Numbered from the stretch's first letter, positions 1 through 8,968 are shown. The stretch is DNA of 64,000 bases from Xanthomarina sp. F2636L (GCF_026410195.1 NZ_JAPMLM010000072.1:170544-234543), one strand, 5' to 3'. Notes: a model not told the origin generated them from the letters alone. Program-made: numbers and translations.

Positions 1-3000
1 GGCGCTTGTGGTACTCTTGGTACCCCAATTATATGCTCAGATCCTAACTCTAGTACTATTACAGGGTTAACTATAGGAAACACATATTATGTTCAAGTTT
101 ACACATATACGGCTACAACTGGACAAAATACTAATTTTAATATTTGTATTGGCACTCCTCCTCCTCCTCCTACAAACGATGACCCTTGTGGTGCTGTAAG
201 TTTAACAGTAAATCCAGATTATTCCTGTTCAAACACAACATCTGGAACAATTGCTAGTGCAACAAACTCTGGTATTAATCCTTGTTTTGGAACTTCCGAT
301 GATGATGTCTGGTATCATTTTGTGGCTACTGGACCTAGTCATACTGTTGATTTAATAAATGTTGCAGGCAGTACAACCGACTTATATCATGCTGTATACG
401 GTCCATTTGCTAATGCTAATCCACCAAACTGTACAAATGCTACTGTTTCTGGCTCAAATATTAGTTGTTCAGACCCAAACTCTAGTACATTAACTGGCTT
501 GGTAACCGGCCAAACCTATTTTGTACAAGTCTATTCTTGGACATCAACATCTGGTCAAACATCTACTTTTGATATATGTATTGGAACACCTCCTCCACCT
601 CCAACTAACGATGAACCTTGTGGGGCAATCAGCTTAACGGTAAATTCAACTTGTATTGGCACTACAGGCTCTGTTGGAAGTGCAACCAATTCTGGTATAG
701 ATGCTTGTTCTGGAACTCCAAATGATGACGTTTGGTATAGCTTCGTGGCTACAAACACAAGTCAAACAGTAAGCCTATTTAATGTTTCTGGAAGCACTAC
801 AGATATGTACCATGCGGTATATGGTCCATTTACTCCACCAGATTGTAGTGTAGCAGTGGCAGATAATATTTCATGTAATGATTCTGACTCAACTGACTTA
901 ATTGGTTTAACTGTTGGAGCTACTTATTTCGTACAAGTATTTACTTGGTCATCTACAACAGGTGCTACCTCAACATTTAATATCTGTGTTACGGAACCTT
1001 GTACATCATCAGGAACAGTAGTAGCATCCCCTACCCTTTGCCCAACAATAATTATTGACGAACAAGGCAATAACCCGTTTATTGCAGACCCATTTGATTT
1101 AAACCCAAGTGCTTCACTAGATTGTGCAACGGACAATATAACCTTAGTGGCAAATCCTAATTTAAAGGAAACCACTAGTTATATCGTAGAGCAAATAACA
1201 TACCCTACAAGCCCTGCTCCAGATTATGGTTTTGCCGTATTAGCAGGAACTGTAAACTCACAACCTATATCTTCAGATGACACTTGGGCTGCCTCTAGAA
1301 CTAATCTTGGATTTAATTTTTGTTTTTATGAAAACTCATACACTCAAACGTTAGTTGGTGCAAATGGAGTAATTACTTTCGATAGCAGTATTACACCAGG
1401 TAGTGGTTCTGGCTATAGTTTTAACAATAACCTACCTAGTACTGTAGGAGCTTTATTTGAGCAAACTATTTATGGTGTCTATCACGATATCGACCCTTAC
1501 GGATTACCTGCAGACGCCATTAAAAGCCGAATAACTGGTTCTGCCCCTTGCAGGCAATTTCAAGTATCTTGGCATGATATCCCTATGTTTAGTGACAATT
1601 CAATTCTTTATACAGGTATGATTGTGCTTCATGAATCTACAAACATCATAGAAGTGTTTATAGAAGAAAAACGTATAGATAACGGAAATGTTTCTCCATG
1701 GAATGGCGGGAATGCTATTGTAGGAATTCAAGGAGATATCACACCTTTGGGTCCTAATAACCAATATGCTGTGGCCCCATGTAGAAATGGTCTTGACACC
1801 AATTGGGAAACAACAAACGAAGCTTGGCGTTTTACTCCAAATGGAGCTGCCATCGTACCTTCAAACATTACCTGGTACGAAGGCTCTGTAGCTGTTGGAA
1901 ATGAAATCCCTTCTAATGGAGATAACAGTGTTACGGTAAATGCAGCGAATTCATACTTTGCAGTAGCTGAGTTTAATACCTGTTCTGGTCCAGTAACTTT
2001 AACAGATGAAATAATTGTAGACCGAACAAGCAAAACTTGGATGGGCCATATAGATAACAACTGGTATGTAGATGGTAATTGGGAGCCTATTGGAGTTCCA
2101 ACTCCAATGGACTGTGTACTTATTCCAGACGCAACTATCTCAAACATAGAACCACCAATAGCTGATGAGAGTTATTTTACACCACCCACACCCCCAGTTC
2201 CAGCTTATGCTTTAAATTTAACCGTTGCTCCTACAGCGAGTCTGGAAGTAGCTTCTAACACTAAATTGCTTGTTACAGATTGGGTCCACTTAGATGGAAC
2301 TATTGATATTAGAGACTCTGGAAGTTTAATACAAATTACAGATGGTGCTACCAACGTGAATAACAACACGGGAAATGGTAATATAAACATGAGAAGAACT
2401 CCAACAATTGCAAGCTCTTATGATTATATTTATTGGTCATCTCCTGTTGAAGGATTTGGTATAACTAATGTTTCTCCCGGATCTTCATTAATATATCAAT
2501 GGATTCCAACCATTGCAGGTAATGGAGCTGGAAATCATGGAAATTGGCAAGCAACAACAGAAACCATGCTAAACGGAAAAGGGTATATTATTAGAAATGT
2601 AGCTGGTACTCCTACACCTGGTACACCAGAATTTGTAGGAAGACCTAACAATGGTGTCATTACAAAAGCTATAACAAGAGGAATCTACAATGGAGGGACT
2701 TATACCGGAGGAGGAACCACAATGGCTACCAGACATGATGACAACTGGAATTTGGTAGGTAATCCATATCCTTCTGCAATCTCTGCAGATCTGTTTATAG
2801 CAGAAAATGCAGCAATAATTGCCGATGACACCAATGCATCAATTGCCGGAACGGTATATTTATGGAGACATTTAGAAACCCCAAGTGATATAATTAATGA
2901 TCCTTTTTATGATGGCTTTGTTTATAATTACAACCCAAATGATTATATAGCCTATAATAGCACAGGGTCTAATCCAACTGGTTTTAATGGAGATATAGCA

Positions 3001-3828
3001 GCTGGACAAGCCTTTTTTGTACTCATGGAACATACGGCAACCACGCCTTCAAATATAATTTTTAATAATACCATGCGAAGCGAAACCTTAAATAACAGTC
3101 AATTTTATAGAACAGATGAATCTTCTGAAAGCTCTACTGAAATAGAAAAACATAGAATCTGGCTCGATTTAATTGCTCCGGATAATCATGCAAATTCCAT
3201 TCTAGTGGGGTATGTTGAAAACGCTACCAATGGTATCGATAGACTTTATGATGGCTTCGACCTAAGTAAAACCAGTACAAGATTCTACTCTTTATTAGAG
3301 GATGATGAGTTTTCTATCCAAGGAAAAACCTTACCTTTCATAGATACAGATTTGGTTCCCTTAGGAATTATTATTCCTCAAAATGGAAACTATACCATAG
3401 CTATAAATTCTGTAGATGGTCTCTTTGGGAATACAACTCAAGATATCTTTTTAGAAGATACATATACCGGAATGATTCACGATTTAAGAAGTGTACCTTA
3501 TAGTTTTAATTCAGAAGTTGGGACTTTTAACGATAGGTTTATACTACGTTATACAGATAACGCACTATCCGTTGAAGATTTTGAAACAAATGCAGGAATT
3601 TCGATTATAGCTCCAAATAACAGCTATATAAAAGTGACTTCAAGTTTAGAACCTATCAAATCTGTAGCAGTTTACGATGTTTTGGGGCGCTTGCTTTATA
3701 ACAGTAATAATATCCATAACACAGAACTTATTATTAAAAATATAACTAATTCAGATGGTGTTCTGTTTGTTAAAGCAACTTTAGAAAACGGACTTCAAAA
3801 AACTCAGAAAGTAATTATTAAACATTGA
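1..3828 (+). CDS. Giant T9SS-secreted repeat protein, 5' truncated by window edge
   Basis: The frame is open from base 1, so only the last 1275 residues are visible and the start lies outside the window. The N-terminal visible part is built of near-identical modules of 144 residues (432 bp period): a proline run with TNDxPCG, then paired cysteines, DVWY and GSTTDxYHAVYGPF, ending in TYFVQV and xICI. One partial and two full copies are present. A Trp-rich middle follows, and the last ~75 residues are a T9SS type A sorting domain (VAVYDVLGRLLY, ending KVIIKH). The protein is therefore expected to cross the outer membrane by T9SS and sit on or leave the surface. The modules resemble PPC/jelly-roll adhesion modules, but no enzymatic domain is visible. 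The function is probably adhesive, which is inference. Confidence 0.9.
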   Translation, partial: GACGTLGTPIICSDPNSSTITGLTIGNTYYVQVYTYTATTGQNTNFNICIGTPPPPPTNDDPCGAVSLTVNPDYSCSNTTSGTIASATNSGINPCFGTSDDDVWYHFVATGPSHTVDLINVAGSTTDLYHAVYGPFANANPPNCTNATVSGSNISCSDPNSSTLTGLVTGQTYFVQVYSWTSTSGQTSTFDICIGTPPPPPTNDEPCGAISLTVNSTCIGTTGSVGSATNSGIDACSGTPNDDVWYSFVATNTSQTVSLFNVSGSTTDMYHAVYGPFTPPDCSVAVADNISCNDSDSTDLIGLTVGATYFVQVFTWSSTTGATSTFNICVTEPCTSSGTVVASPTLCPTIIIDEQGNNPFIADPFDLNPSASLDCATDNITLVANPNLKETTSYIVEQITYPTSPAPDYGFAVLAGTVNSQPISSDDTWAASRTNLGFNFCFYENSYTQTLVGANGVITFDSSITPGSGSGYSFNNNLPSTVGALFEQTIYGVYHDIDPYGLPADAIKSRITGSAPCRQFQVSWHDIPMFSDNSILYTGMIVLHESTNIIEVFIEEKRIDNGNVSPWNGGNAIVGIQGDITPLGPNNQYAVAPCRNGLDTNWETTNEAWRFTPNGAAIVPSNITWYEGSVAVGNEIPSNGDNSVTVNAANSYFAVAEFNTCSGPVTLTDEIIVDRTSKTWMGHIDNNWYVDGNWEPIGVPTPMDCVLIPDATISNIEPPIADESYFTPPTPPVPAYALNLTVAPTASLEVASNTKLLVTDWVHLDGTIDIRDSGSLIQITDGATNVNNNTGNGNINMRRTPTIASSYDYIYWSSPVEGFGITNVSPGSSLIYQWIPTIAGNGAGNHGNWQATTETMLNGKGYIIRNVAGTPTPGTPEFVGRPNNGVITKAITRGIYNGGTYTGGGTTMATRHDDNWNLVGNPYPSAISADLFIAENAAIIADDTNASIAGTVYLWRHLETPSDIINDPFYDGFVYNYNPNDYIAYNSTGSNPTGFNGDIAAGQAFFVLMEHTATTPSNIIFNNTMRSETLNNSQFYRTDESSESSTEIEKHRIWLDLIAPDNHANSILVGYVENATNGIDRLYDGFDLSKTSTRFYSLLEDDEFSIQGKTLPFIDTDLVPLGIIIPQNGNYTIAINSVDGLFGNTTQDIFLEDTYTGMIHDLRSVPYSFNSEVGTFNDRFILRYTDNALSVEDFETNAGISIIAPNNSYIKVTSSLEPIKSVAVYDVLGRLLYNSNNIHNTELIIKNITNSDGVLFVKATLENGLQKTQKVIIKH

Positions 3829-3865
3829 AAAAGAACTCTTTAATCTCCAATTAATAGCCAACCAA

Positions 3866-3903
3866 AAAGTCCTTGATAATCATTTTTTCAAGGGCTTTTT
3901 TTT
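3866..3903 (+). terminator. Rho-independent terminator after the surface protein
   Basis: The stem AAAGTCCTTGA pairs with TCAAGGGCTTT with one G-T wobble. The loop is short and a run of eight T follows. It lies 38 bp after the stop codon of the repeat protein. Confidence 0.85.
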
Positions 3904-3969
3904 AAAGCAAATATTAAGATTCCTGATATTATTTTGAAGGTAATTTATATAGTTTAAAACAAAAATTAA

Positions 3970-4299
3970 TTAAAAATAATTAACAAAATTCCAAAAGGAT
4001 CTTGACCTTAAATAGTTAAGGTCTTTTTCGTTTGTATAAGATTCTTGTTCAAAAGAAATATTTCTATACGCCAAATGCCAGGATCTGTATTGATAAAAAC
4101 GCCATAGAAATTCCAAAATATACAGTATATAAAAAGGAAGAATTAATAATTCAATTTGCTGTCGAATATGAATCCGTTCATGATTAATTAAAATCTCATC
4201 TTGTTTTAAAGCTTTATGCTTCAGGAAAATAAAAGGCCAAACGCTAAGTCCTAAGTAATGTTTGGGCACTAGGAATTTTGAAATAACAATCATATCCAA
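3970..4299 (-). CDS. Small HExxH membrane-associated protein (M56-like, hypothetical)
   Basis: The product has 109 residues. Near residue 41 it carries NHERIHxRQQ, a HExxH motif as in zinc peptidases of the BlaR1/M56 type. A hydrophobic stretch follows (about residues 50-67, ELLILPFYILYILEFLWR) and the tail is YxNEKDLNYLxxRSFW. It is too short to be a full M56 peptidase and looks like just the metal-binding helix and one membrane segment. Similar short proteins are common in Flavobacteriia with no assigned role, so peptidase activity is unproven. The gene stands alone and is divergent from the DUF5522/hutU side. Confidence 0.7.
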   Translation of the reverse strand: MDMIVISKFLVPKHYLGLSVWPFIFLKHKALKQDEILINHERIHIRQQIELLILPFYILYILEFLWRFYQYRSWHLAYRNISFEQESYTNEKDLNYLRSRSFWNFVNYF

Positions 4300-4363
4300 A
4301 AATAATCAAAATTCAGTCCAAAGAACATCACTGTCTGATTATTTTAGCTAGAATCACACTCTC

Positions 4364-4418
4364 TAGATAGTCCGTAGATGATCCGTAGATGGCTCGTAGA
4401 TAGTCCGTACATGGTTCG
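4364..4418. repeat. Five tandem copies of an 11-bp unit, TAGATNNTCCG type
   Basis: The units TAGATAGTCCG, TAGATGATCCG, TAGATGGCTCG, TAGATAGTCCG and TACATGGTTCG follow without spacers. The period is exactly 11 bp, close to one helical turn. No reading frame covers it. Confidence 0.9.
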
Positions 4419-4540
4419 CACCGATTTTTCACCAGAATTTCAGCACAGAGAACCTATAAAAACCCCGTTATTTTCTTACAAACTATAATTTATACTAAAT
4501 AAGAAAACACATCTAAAACTGAGTCTAAGACCTAAATACT

Positions 4541-4568
4541 AATTATTAATTATTAATTATTAATTATT
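4541..4568. repeat. Four tandem AATTATT heptamers
   Basis: Perfect 7-bp repeats, four copies, in the non-coding region. Confidence 0.9.
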
Positions 4569-4666
4569 TTAAAATTTTTGATAAATATAAAATCAACATT
4601 TGCCATTGCGTAAATTTTAATTAAATACAACACCTTTATAATGAACATCTGATAAAAGTCTCCCCT

Positions 4667-4721
4667 TACCTTTCCCATACCTTTCCCATACCTTTCCTAT
4701 GGCTTCCCTATGGATAGTGTA
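4667..4721. repeat. Tandem 11-bp array, TACCTTTCCCA type
   Basis: Two copies of TACCTTTCCCA are followed by TACCTTTCCTA, TGGCTTCCCTA and a degenerate TGGATAGTGTA, all in 11-bp register. The reverse complement of this array recurs at 55531-55585. Confidence 0.9.
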
Positions 4722-4822
4722 TGAGAGCTGTAATTTTTTCTTACAAATCTAAGACAGTTATGGAATAACCTCTAATAACAACAATCCTCAATCAACAAGC
4801 GTTATTCATTAATCATTTCCAT

Positions 4823-4830
4823 TATATTTG
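4823..4830 (+). promoter_or_regulatory. Candidate Bacteroidota -7 box for the DUF5522 gene
   Basis: TATATTTG fits TAnnTTTG. It ends only 4 bp before the ATG, so a transcript starting from it would be essentially leaderless. No clear -33 TTTG is seen. Confidence 0.35.
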
Positions 4831-4834
4831 TAAT

Positions 4835-4987
4835 ATGAAGAAGATTATACCCTTAGAAGAAGGCGATTATTACCTAACTCCAGAAGGCTATCGCTGTTTT
4901 ACCGAGCAATACCTACTAAAAAGAGGATACTGTTGCGAAAGTGGATGCAGACATTGTCCATACGGATTTAATAAAAGAAAGCATTAG
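4835..4987 (+). CDS. DUF5522-type small cysteine-rich protein
   Basis: A 50-residue protein that matches the DUF5522 pattern: an N-terminal YYLTPEGYRCFTEQYLLKRG followed by the cluster CCESGCRHCPYG and a basic tail. Four cysteines and a histidine within 11 residues suggest a small zinc or Fe-S site. The function is not known. It precedes hutU on the same strand, 125 bp away, so the two may be functionally or transcriptionally linked, which is inference. The ATG is the only plausible start. Confidence 0.85.
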   Translation: MKKIIPLEEGDYYLTPEGYRCFTEQYLLKRGYCCESGCRHCPYGFNKRKH

Positions 4988-5112
4988 GAAATTGGCATAA
5001 GGTTTGAGTTGCGAGAAAATAGATAATAATAAATAAAGTAGAAAACGGTCAACGCGAATCAGAAATAATAACACAGCAGACAACAGACAACAGATAATAG
5101 ATAACTGAACAC

Positions 5113-7107
5113 ATGACATTCCAAGAACAAATACTAGAAGGCATACCAGAAAACTTACCACAAGTAAAACCTTTTAATAAGAGTGTAAATCACGCACCCA
5201 AACGAAAAGAAATTTTAACGATTGAAGAAAAAAAATTAGCACTTAAAAATGCTCTTCGTTATTTTGATAAAAAACATCATGAAACATTACTTCCTGAATT
5301 TAAAAGTGAACTAGAAACTTACGGAAGAATTTACATGTATCGTTTTCATCCTGAATACGACATCTACGCAAGACCTATTGAAGACTATCCGGCTAAATCC
5401 AAGCAGGCTGCAGCCATCATGTTGATGATTCAGAACAATTTAGATCATGCTGTGGCTCAACATCCTCATGAACTCATTACTTATGGTGGTAACGGTGGCG
5501 TTTTTTCTAATTGGGCACAATACCGGTTAACCATGAAGTATTTAGCTGAAATGACCGACGAACAAACCTTAGTGATGTACTCCGGACATCCAATGGGCTT
5601 ATTCCCTAGTCATAAAGAAGCACCACGAGTAGTGGTTACCAACGGGATGATGATTCCTAATTATTCCAAACCAGACGATTGGGAAAAATTTAATGCCCTT
5701 GGTATTACCCAATACGGACAAATGACGGCCGGAAGTTATATGTATATTGGTCCACAGGGCATAGTTCATGGAACAACCATTACCGTTTTAAACGGATTTA
5801 GAAAAATAAACAAAGACCCCAAAGGAAACCTATTTGTTACTTCTGGTTTAGGCGGCATGAGTGGCGCGCAACCAAAAGCAGGAAATATTGCTGGTTGTAT
5901 TACCGTTTGCGCAGAAGTGAACCCAAAAATAACTCAAGTACGTTTGGATCAAGGTTGGATTGATGAAAAAATCACAGATTTAGATGCCTTAGTAGAAAGA
6001 GTCAAGAAAGCAAAAGCTAACAAAGAAACCATTTCTATAGCCTATTTAGGAAATGTGGTTAATGTTTGGGAAAAATTTGATGAGGCAAACATCACTATCG
6101 ATCTGGGAAGCGATCAAACCTCGCTCCACAATCCGTGGGCTGGAGGTTATTACCCAGTAGACATTTCTTTTGATGATGCCAACAAAATGATGGCAACCAA
6201 CCCAGAATTATTTAAAGAAAAAGTCCAGGAAACCTTACGTCGTCATGCCAAAGCCATAAACAAGCATACAGAAAAGGGCACCTATTTCTTTGATTATGGA
6301 AACGCATTCCTCCTAGAAGCCTCTCGTGCTGGAGCAGACGTGATGTCTAAAAATCCTACTATAGGTAAAGAATTTAAATACCCTAGTTATGTTCAAGATA
6401 TTATGGGACCCATGTGTTTCGATTATGGATTTGGACCTTTCCGTTGGGTTTGTACCTCAGGAAAAGCAGAAGATTTAGCCAAAACAGATGCCATAGCTTG
6501 TCAGGTTTTAGAAGAAATGAAACTTAATTCTCCCAAAGAGATTCAGCAACAAATGGCAGATAATATCCAATGGATAAAAGGAGCTCAGGAAAATAAATTG
6601 GTAGTAGGGTCTCAAGCTAGAATTCTATATGCTGATGCCGAAGGCCGAATGAAAATAGCGCAAGCTTTTAACGATGCCATAGCAAAAGGAGAGATCGGTT
6701 TAGTGGTTTTAGGAAGAGACCATCATGATGTCTCAGGAACTGATTCGCCTTACAGAGAAACAAGTAACATCTACGATGGATCACGCTTTACAGCAGATAT
6801 GGCTATCCATAATGTGATTGGAGATAGCTTTAGAGGAGCAACATGGGTAAGCATCCATAATGGTGGTGGTGTTGGTTGGGGTGAAGTTATAAACGGAGGC
6901 TTTGGTATGGTTCTTGATGGTAGTATAGATGCAGAAAGACGCTTAAAGTCTATGCTTTTCTGGGATGTCAATAACGGTATTTCTAGAAGAAGTTGGGCAA
7001 GAAATGAAGGCGCTGTTTTTGCCATTAAAAGAGCCATGGAAGCCGAGCCTAATCTAAAAGTAACACTTCCAAACTTAGTTGATGAAAAATTGCTAAACTC
7101 GTTTTAA
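5113..7107 (+). CDS. hutU: Urocanate hydratase
   Basis: Converts urocanate to 4-imidazolone-5-propionate, the second step of histidine degradation, using tightly bound NAD+ as electrophile. The family signature YGGNGG is at residues 124-129. The conserved GPFRWVCTSG at 441-450 carries the cysteine (447) equivalent to the active-site cysteine of the family. At 664 residues it is about 100 longer than the proteobacterial enzyme, which I believe is usual for Bacteroidota. hutH, hutI and hutG are not in the window, so the rest of the pathway is elsewhere. The spacer before it is rich in the simple phrase ACAACAGA/ATAGATAA. Confidence 0.95.
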   Translation: MTFQEQILEGIPENLPQVKPFNKSVNHAPKRKEILTIEEKKLALKNALRYFDKKHHETLLPEFKSELETYGRIYMYRFHPEYDIYARPIEDYPAKSKQAAAIMLMIQNNLDHAVAQHPHELITYGGNGGVFSNWAQYRLTMKYLAEMTDEQTLVMYSGHPMGLFPSHKEAPRVVVTNGMMIPNYSKPDDWEKFNALGITQYGQMTAGSYMYIGPQGIVHGTTITVLNGFRKINKDPKGNLFVTSGLGGMSGAQPKAGNIAGCITVCAEVNPKITQVRLDQGWIDEKITDLDALVERVKKAKANKETISIAYLGNVVNVWEKFDEANITIDLGSDQTSLHNPWAGGYYPVDISFDDANKMMATNPELFKEKVQETLRRHAKAINKHTEKGTYFFDYGNAFLLEASRAGADVMSKNPTIGKEFKYPSYVQDIMGPMCFDYGFGPFRWVCTSGKAEDLAKTDAIACQVLEEMKLNSPKEIQQQMADNIQWIKGAQENKLVVGSQARILYADAEGRMKIAQAFNDAIAKGEIGLVVLGRDHHDVSGTDSPYRETSNIYDGSRFTADMAIHNVIGDSFRGATWVSIHNGGGVGWGEVINGGFGMVLDGSIDAERRLKSMLFWDVNNGISRRSWARNEGAVFAIKRAMEAEPNLKVTLPNLVDEKLLNSF

Positions 7108-7124
7108 CCTAAAACTCACTTGTT

Positions 7125-7718
7125 ATGAAAAAAGTATCATCACATCGAAAACACTTAAATTTTCTTAGTTTTTCGAACAAAAAATTATCTTTTATTTTAT
7201 TAAGCGCATTTCTATTGGTTACGGTTATGTCTTGTACCTCTGTTAGAGTAGCAGCCGATTTTGACAAGGAGGCTAATTTTTCTGAATACAAAACCTTTGC
7301 TTTTTACAAACCAGGCATTGACAAAGCTGAAATAAACGATTTAGATAAAAGACGCATGCTTCGAGCTATAGAATCTGAATTAATAACTAAAGGCTTCACC
7401 AAATCTGAAACTCCTGATTTATTAGTGAGTATTTTTACTAAATCTAGAGAAAAAGTAAACATTCAACCATCTGGAATGTATCCGTACGGTTATGGTTGGG
7501 GCTGGAGTCCTTATTACTATGGAAACTATAATACAGTAACCACTTCTACCGAAGGTATTCTATATGTAGACTTGATAGATGCTAATAAAAAAGAACTTGT
7601 TTGGCAAGGTGTTGGAACGGGCTACTTAAGTAGTAGTTCCAAAAAGAAAGAGGAACGTATTAAGGAATTTGTAGCCTCGATTATGGAGAAATATCCTCCT
7701 GGAGCTGAAAATAATTAA
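7125..7718 (+). CDS. DUF4136 lipoprotein
   Basis: A 197-residue protein with an N-terminal basic stretch, a hydrophobic segment and a lipobox (VMSC, near residue 37), so it is probably anchored in an envelope membrane. The body follows the DUF4136 pattern: VRVAADFDKEANFSEYKTFAF near the start, DLLVSIFTKSREKV in the middle, a Gly/Tyr-rich loop, then LYVDLIDANKKELVWQGVG. It starts 18 bp after hutU and may be read through from it, but nothing else links it to histidine metabolism. A downstream ATG within the long leader cannot be excluded. The role is unknown. Confidence 0.85.
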   Translation: MKKVSSHRKHLNFLSFSNKKLSFILLSAFLLVTVMSCTSVRVAADFDKEANFSEYKTFAFYKPGIDKAEINDLDKRRMLRAIESELITKGFTKSETPDLLVSIFTKSREKVNIQPSGMYPYGYGWGWSPYYYGNYNTVTTSTEGILYVDLIDANKKELVWQGVGTGYLSSSSKKKEERIKEFVASIMEKYPPGAENN

Positions 7719-7719
7719 C

Positions 7720-7752
7720 AAAAAAGACTCAATTAAATTGAGTCTTTTTTTA
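7720..7752. terminator. Bidirectional terminator
   Basis: AAAGACTCAA pairs with TTGAGTCTTT around a short loop. T runs follow on the + strand and an A run precedes, so it can serve both the DUF4136 gene and the convergent small gene. Confidence 0.85.
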
Positions 7753-7768
7753 TATTTATATAATTAAC

Positions 7769-8122
7769 TTATTTTTTATCTTTTACTAAAGATTTCTGAT
7801 AAGTTTCATATTGCTCTGGAGTAAGTATCTTTCTATAATATGCCTGAACCGTTTCATTTACAGTTTTTGTTCCATCTTTTCTTAAAGAATCTGTAATATC
7901 CTTTTTGTTTAAAGCACCCATATTTTGTTCAGCTTCAACTAGCATATGAAATATAGCAGATTGTTGCTCTCCTGTTAACTGTACAAGTTCATGCAACTCA
8001 TATGTTTTTTGTTTGGCAATTTCTTCAGGACTCTGTTGTCTTGCTGCATCTTGAGCAGAAGAAGATTGTATCCCAATAAAGAATATAGCGATAAAGCTAA
8101 ATAAAGAAAGGTATTTTTTCAT
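7769..8122 (-). CDS. Secreted Spy/CpxP-like small protein
   Basis: 117 residues with a clear signal peptide (hydrophobic segment about residues 5-23, ending SSSAQ). The mature part is helical and charged, with LTGEQQSAIFHMLVEAEQNM and a later ILTPEQYETYQK. This L-T-x-E-Q pattern is typical of Spy/CpxP/LTXXQ-type periplasmic proteins that sense or buffer misfolded envelope proteins. The assignment is by pattern only. It is monocistronic, convergent with the DUF4136 gene. Confidence 0.75.
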   Translation of the reverse strand: MKKYLSLFSFIAIFFIGIQSSSAQDAARQQSPEEIAKQKTYELHELVQLTGEQQSAIFHMLVEAEQNMGALNKKDITDSLRKDGTKTVNETVQAYYRKILTPEQYETYQKSLVKDKK

Positions 8123-8296
8123 GATAGTTTTTATTAATATTGATTTTAAAAAAATAAATATACAAAAATTATCAATATAGGAGTGCTTCTATGAAATTCT
8201 ATTATTGAAAATAAATTATTTCTTTAAGTTCAAAACATTTGTAATAAAGGTTCTCATATGAATTCTTAAAAAAATAAAAACTAAATCTAAAAAAAA

Positions 8297-8327
8297 CTTT
8301 AATAATCAGATTATTAGATTACCTTTG
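8297..8327 (+). promoter_or_regulatory. Promoter of the cold-shock gene
   Basis: The -7 box TACCTTTG (8320-8327) fits TAnnTTTG. A TTT-containing -33 region lies about 19 bp upstream. It predicts a leader of about 20 nt before the ATG at 8356. Confidence 0.6.
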
Positions 8328-8355
8328 TCGCTTAATTAAATAAATTATTATTATT

Positions 8356-8547
8356 ATGAGTACTGGTACAGTAAAATTTTTTAATGACTCTAAAGGTTTT
8401 GGATTCATAACAGAAGAAGGAAACAACAAAGAGCATTTTGTACACATTTCTGGCTTAATTGACGAAGTAAGAGAAGGTGACCAAGTTGAATTTGATTTAA
8501 CTGAAGGAAAAAAAGGATTAAACGCGATTAACGTAAAAGTTATCTAA
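8356..8547 (+). CDS. Cold-shock domain RNA chaperone
   Basis: 63 residues, a single cold-shock domain. RNP1 is KGFGFI (residues 13-18) and RNP2 is EHFVHIS (26-32). The N-terminus GTVKFFNDSKGFGFI is canonical for CspA-family single-stranded nucleic-acid chaperones that melt RNA structure. Slightly shorter than E. coli CspA (70). It has its own promoter and a strong terminator and is monocistronic. Confidence 0.95.
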   Translation: MSTGTVKFFNDSKGFGFITEEGNNKEHFVHISGLIDEVREGDQVEFDLTEGKKGLNAINVKVI

Positions 8548-8569
8548 TTATATACTTTTAAAGCTTTAA

Positions 8570-8605
8570 AAAAGAGCCTATCATTACGATAGGCTCTTTT
8601 TCTTT
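8570..8605. terminator. Terminator after the cold-shock gene
   Basis: AAAGAGCCTATC pairs perfectly with GATAGGCTCTTT around ATTAC and is followed by T runs. The A run before it makes it usable on both strands. Confidence 0.9.
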
Positions 8606-8644
8606 TTAAGATTATTCCAATAATCGATTTAAAACATTAATTTT

Positions 8645-8899
8645 TTAAGAATCGTCATTGTCTTCTTTGACTTTTATTTTTGTATCGCCGTCGTCGCCTT
8701 CCTTAATTTTCACCTTTTTATCTTCGGTTTCCATTTTAATTTTAGTGTCTGAAGCTCGATCTTTTACTTCGATATCTGCATCTTTAGCCTGCATCTCTTC
8801 TATCAACTCTTCTTTTTGAGTTTTATTTTCTTCCCTACATGATGTCAACGACATGGACATAAATAAAGCCATGAACGACATAAAAATTACTTTTTTCAT
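8645..8899 (-). CDS. Small, highly charged lipoprotein
   Basis: 84 residues. A signal peptide with lipobox SLTSC (Cys near residue 21) is followed by an almost wholly charged tail of Lys, Glu and Asp in IKMETEDKKVKIKEGDDGDTKIK-like alternation. The tail is probably an extended or beta-prone acidic segment. No family was recognised. Small Bacteroidota lipoproteins of this kind are often envelope-stress genes, but that cannot be shown here. Confidence 0.75.
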   Translation of the reverse strand: MKKVIFMSFMALFMSMSLTSCREENKTQKEELIEEMQAKDADIEVKDRASDTKIKMETEDKKVKIKEGDDGDTKIKVKEDNDDS

Positions 8900-8968
8900 A
8901 ATATTAAATTTTAGTGTTTATAATTTTGAATAAAATTACTCAACATTTAGACTATAATTTAACTCAAA

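Larger units (their letters stand above)
4300..4834. other. 535-bp non-coding divergent region with three tandem arrays
   Basis: No supported gene lies here. The region sits between two divergent genes and contains an 11-bp-period array (4364-4418), a 7-bp-period A/T array (4541-4568) and a second 11-bp-period array (4667-4721). A candidate -7 box lies at its right end. Confidence 0.8.

Noticed and set aside
555..2390. Several - strand frames opposite the surface protein gene
   Set aside because: Shadows of the strong + strand gene; no start signals or family resemblance.
4004..4028. GACCTTAA-TTAAGGTC hairpin with T run, terminator-like
   Set aside because: It lies inside the - strand HExxH gene near its C-terminus, and the upstream + strand gene already has a terminator at 3866-3903. 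Probably a chance pairing.
4364..4721. 11-bp arrays as CRISPR or iterons of an origin
   Set aside because: No spacers, no cas genes, no replication initiator gene and no plasmid genes nearby. Kept as repeats only.
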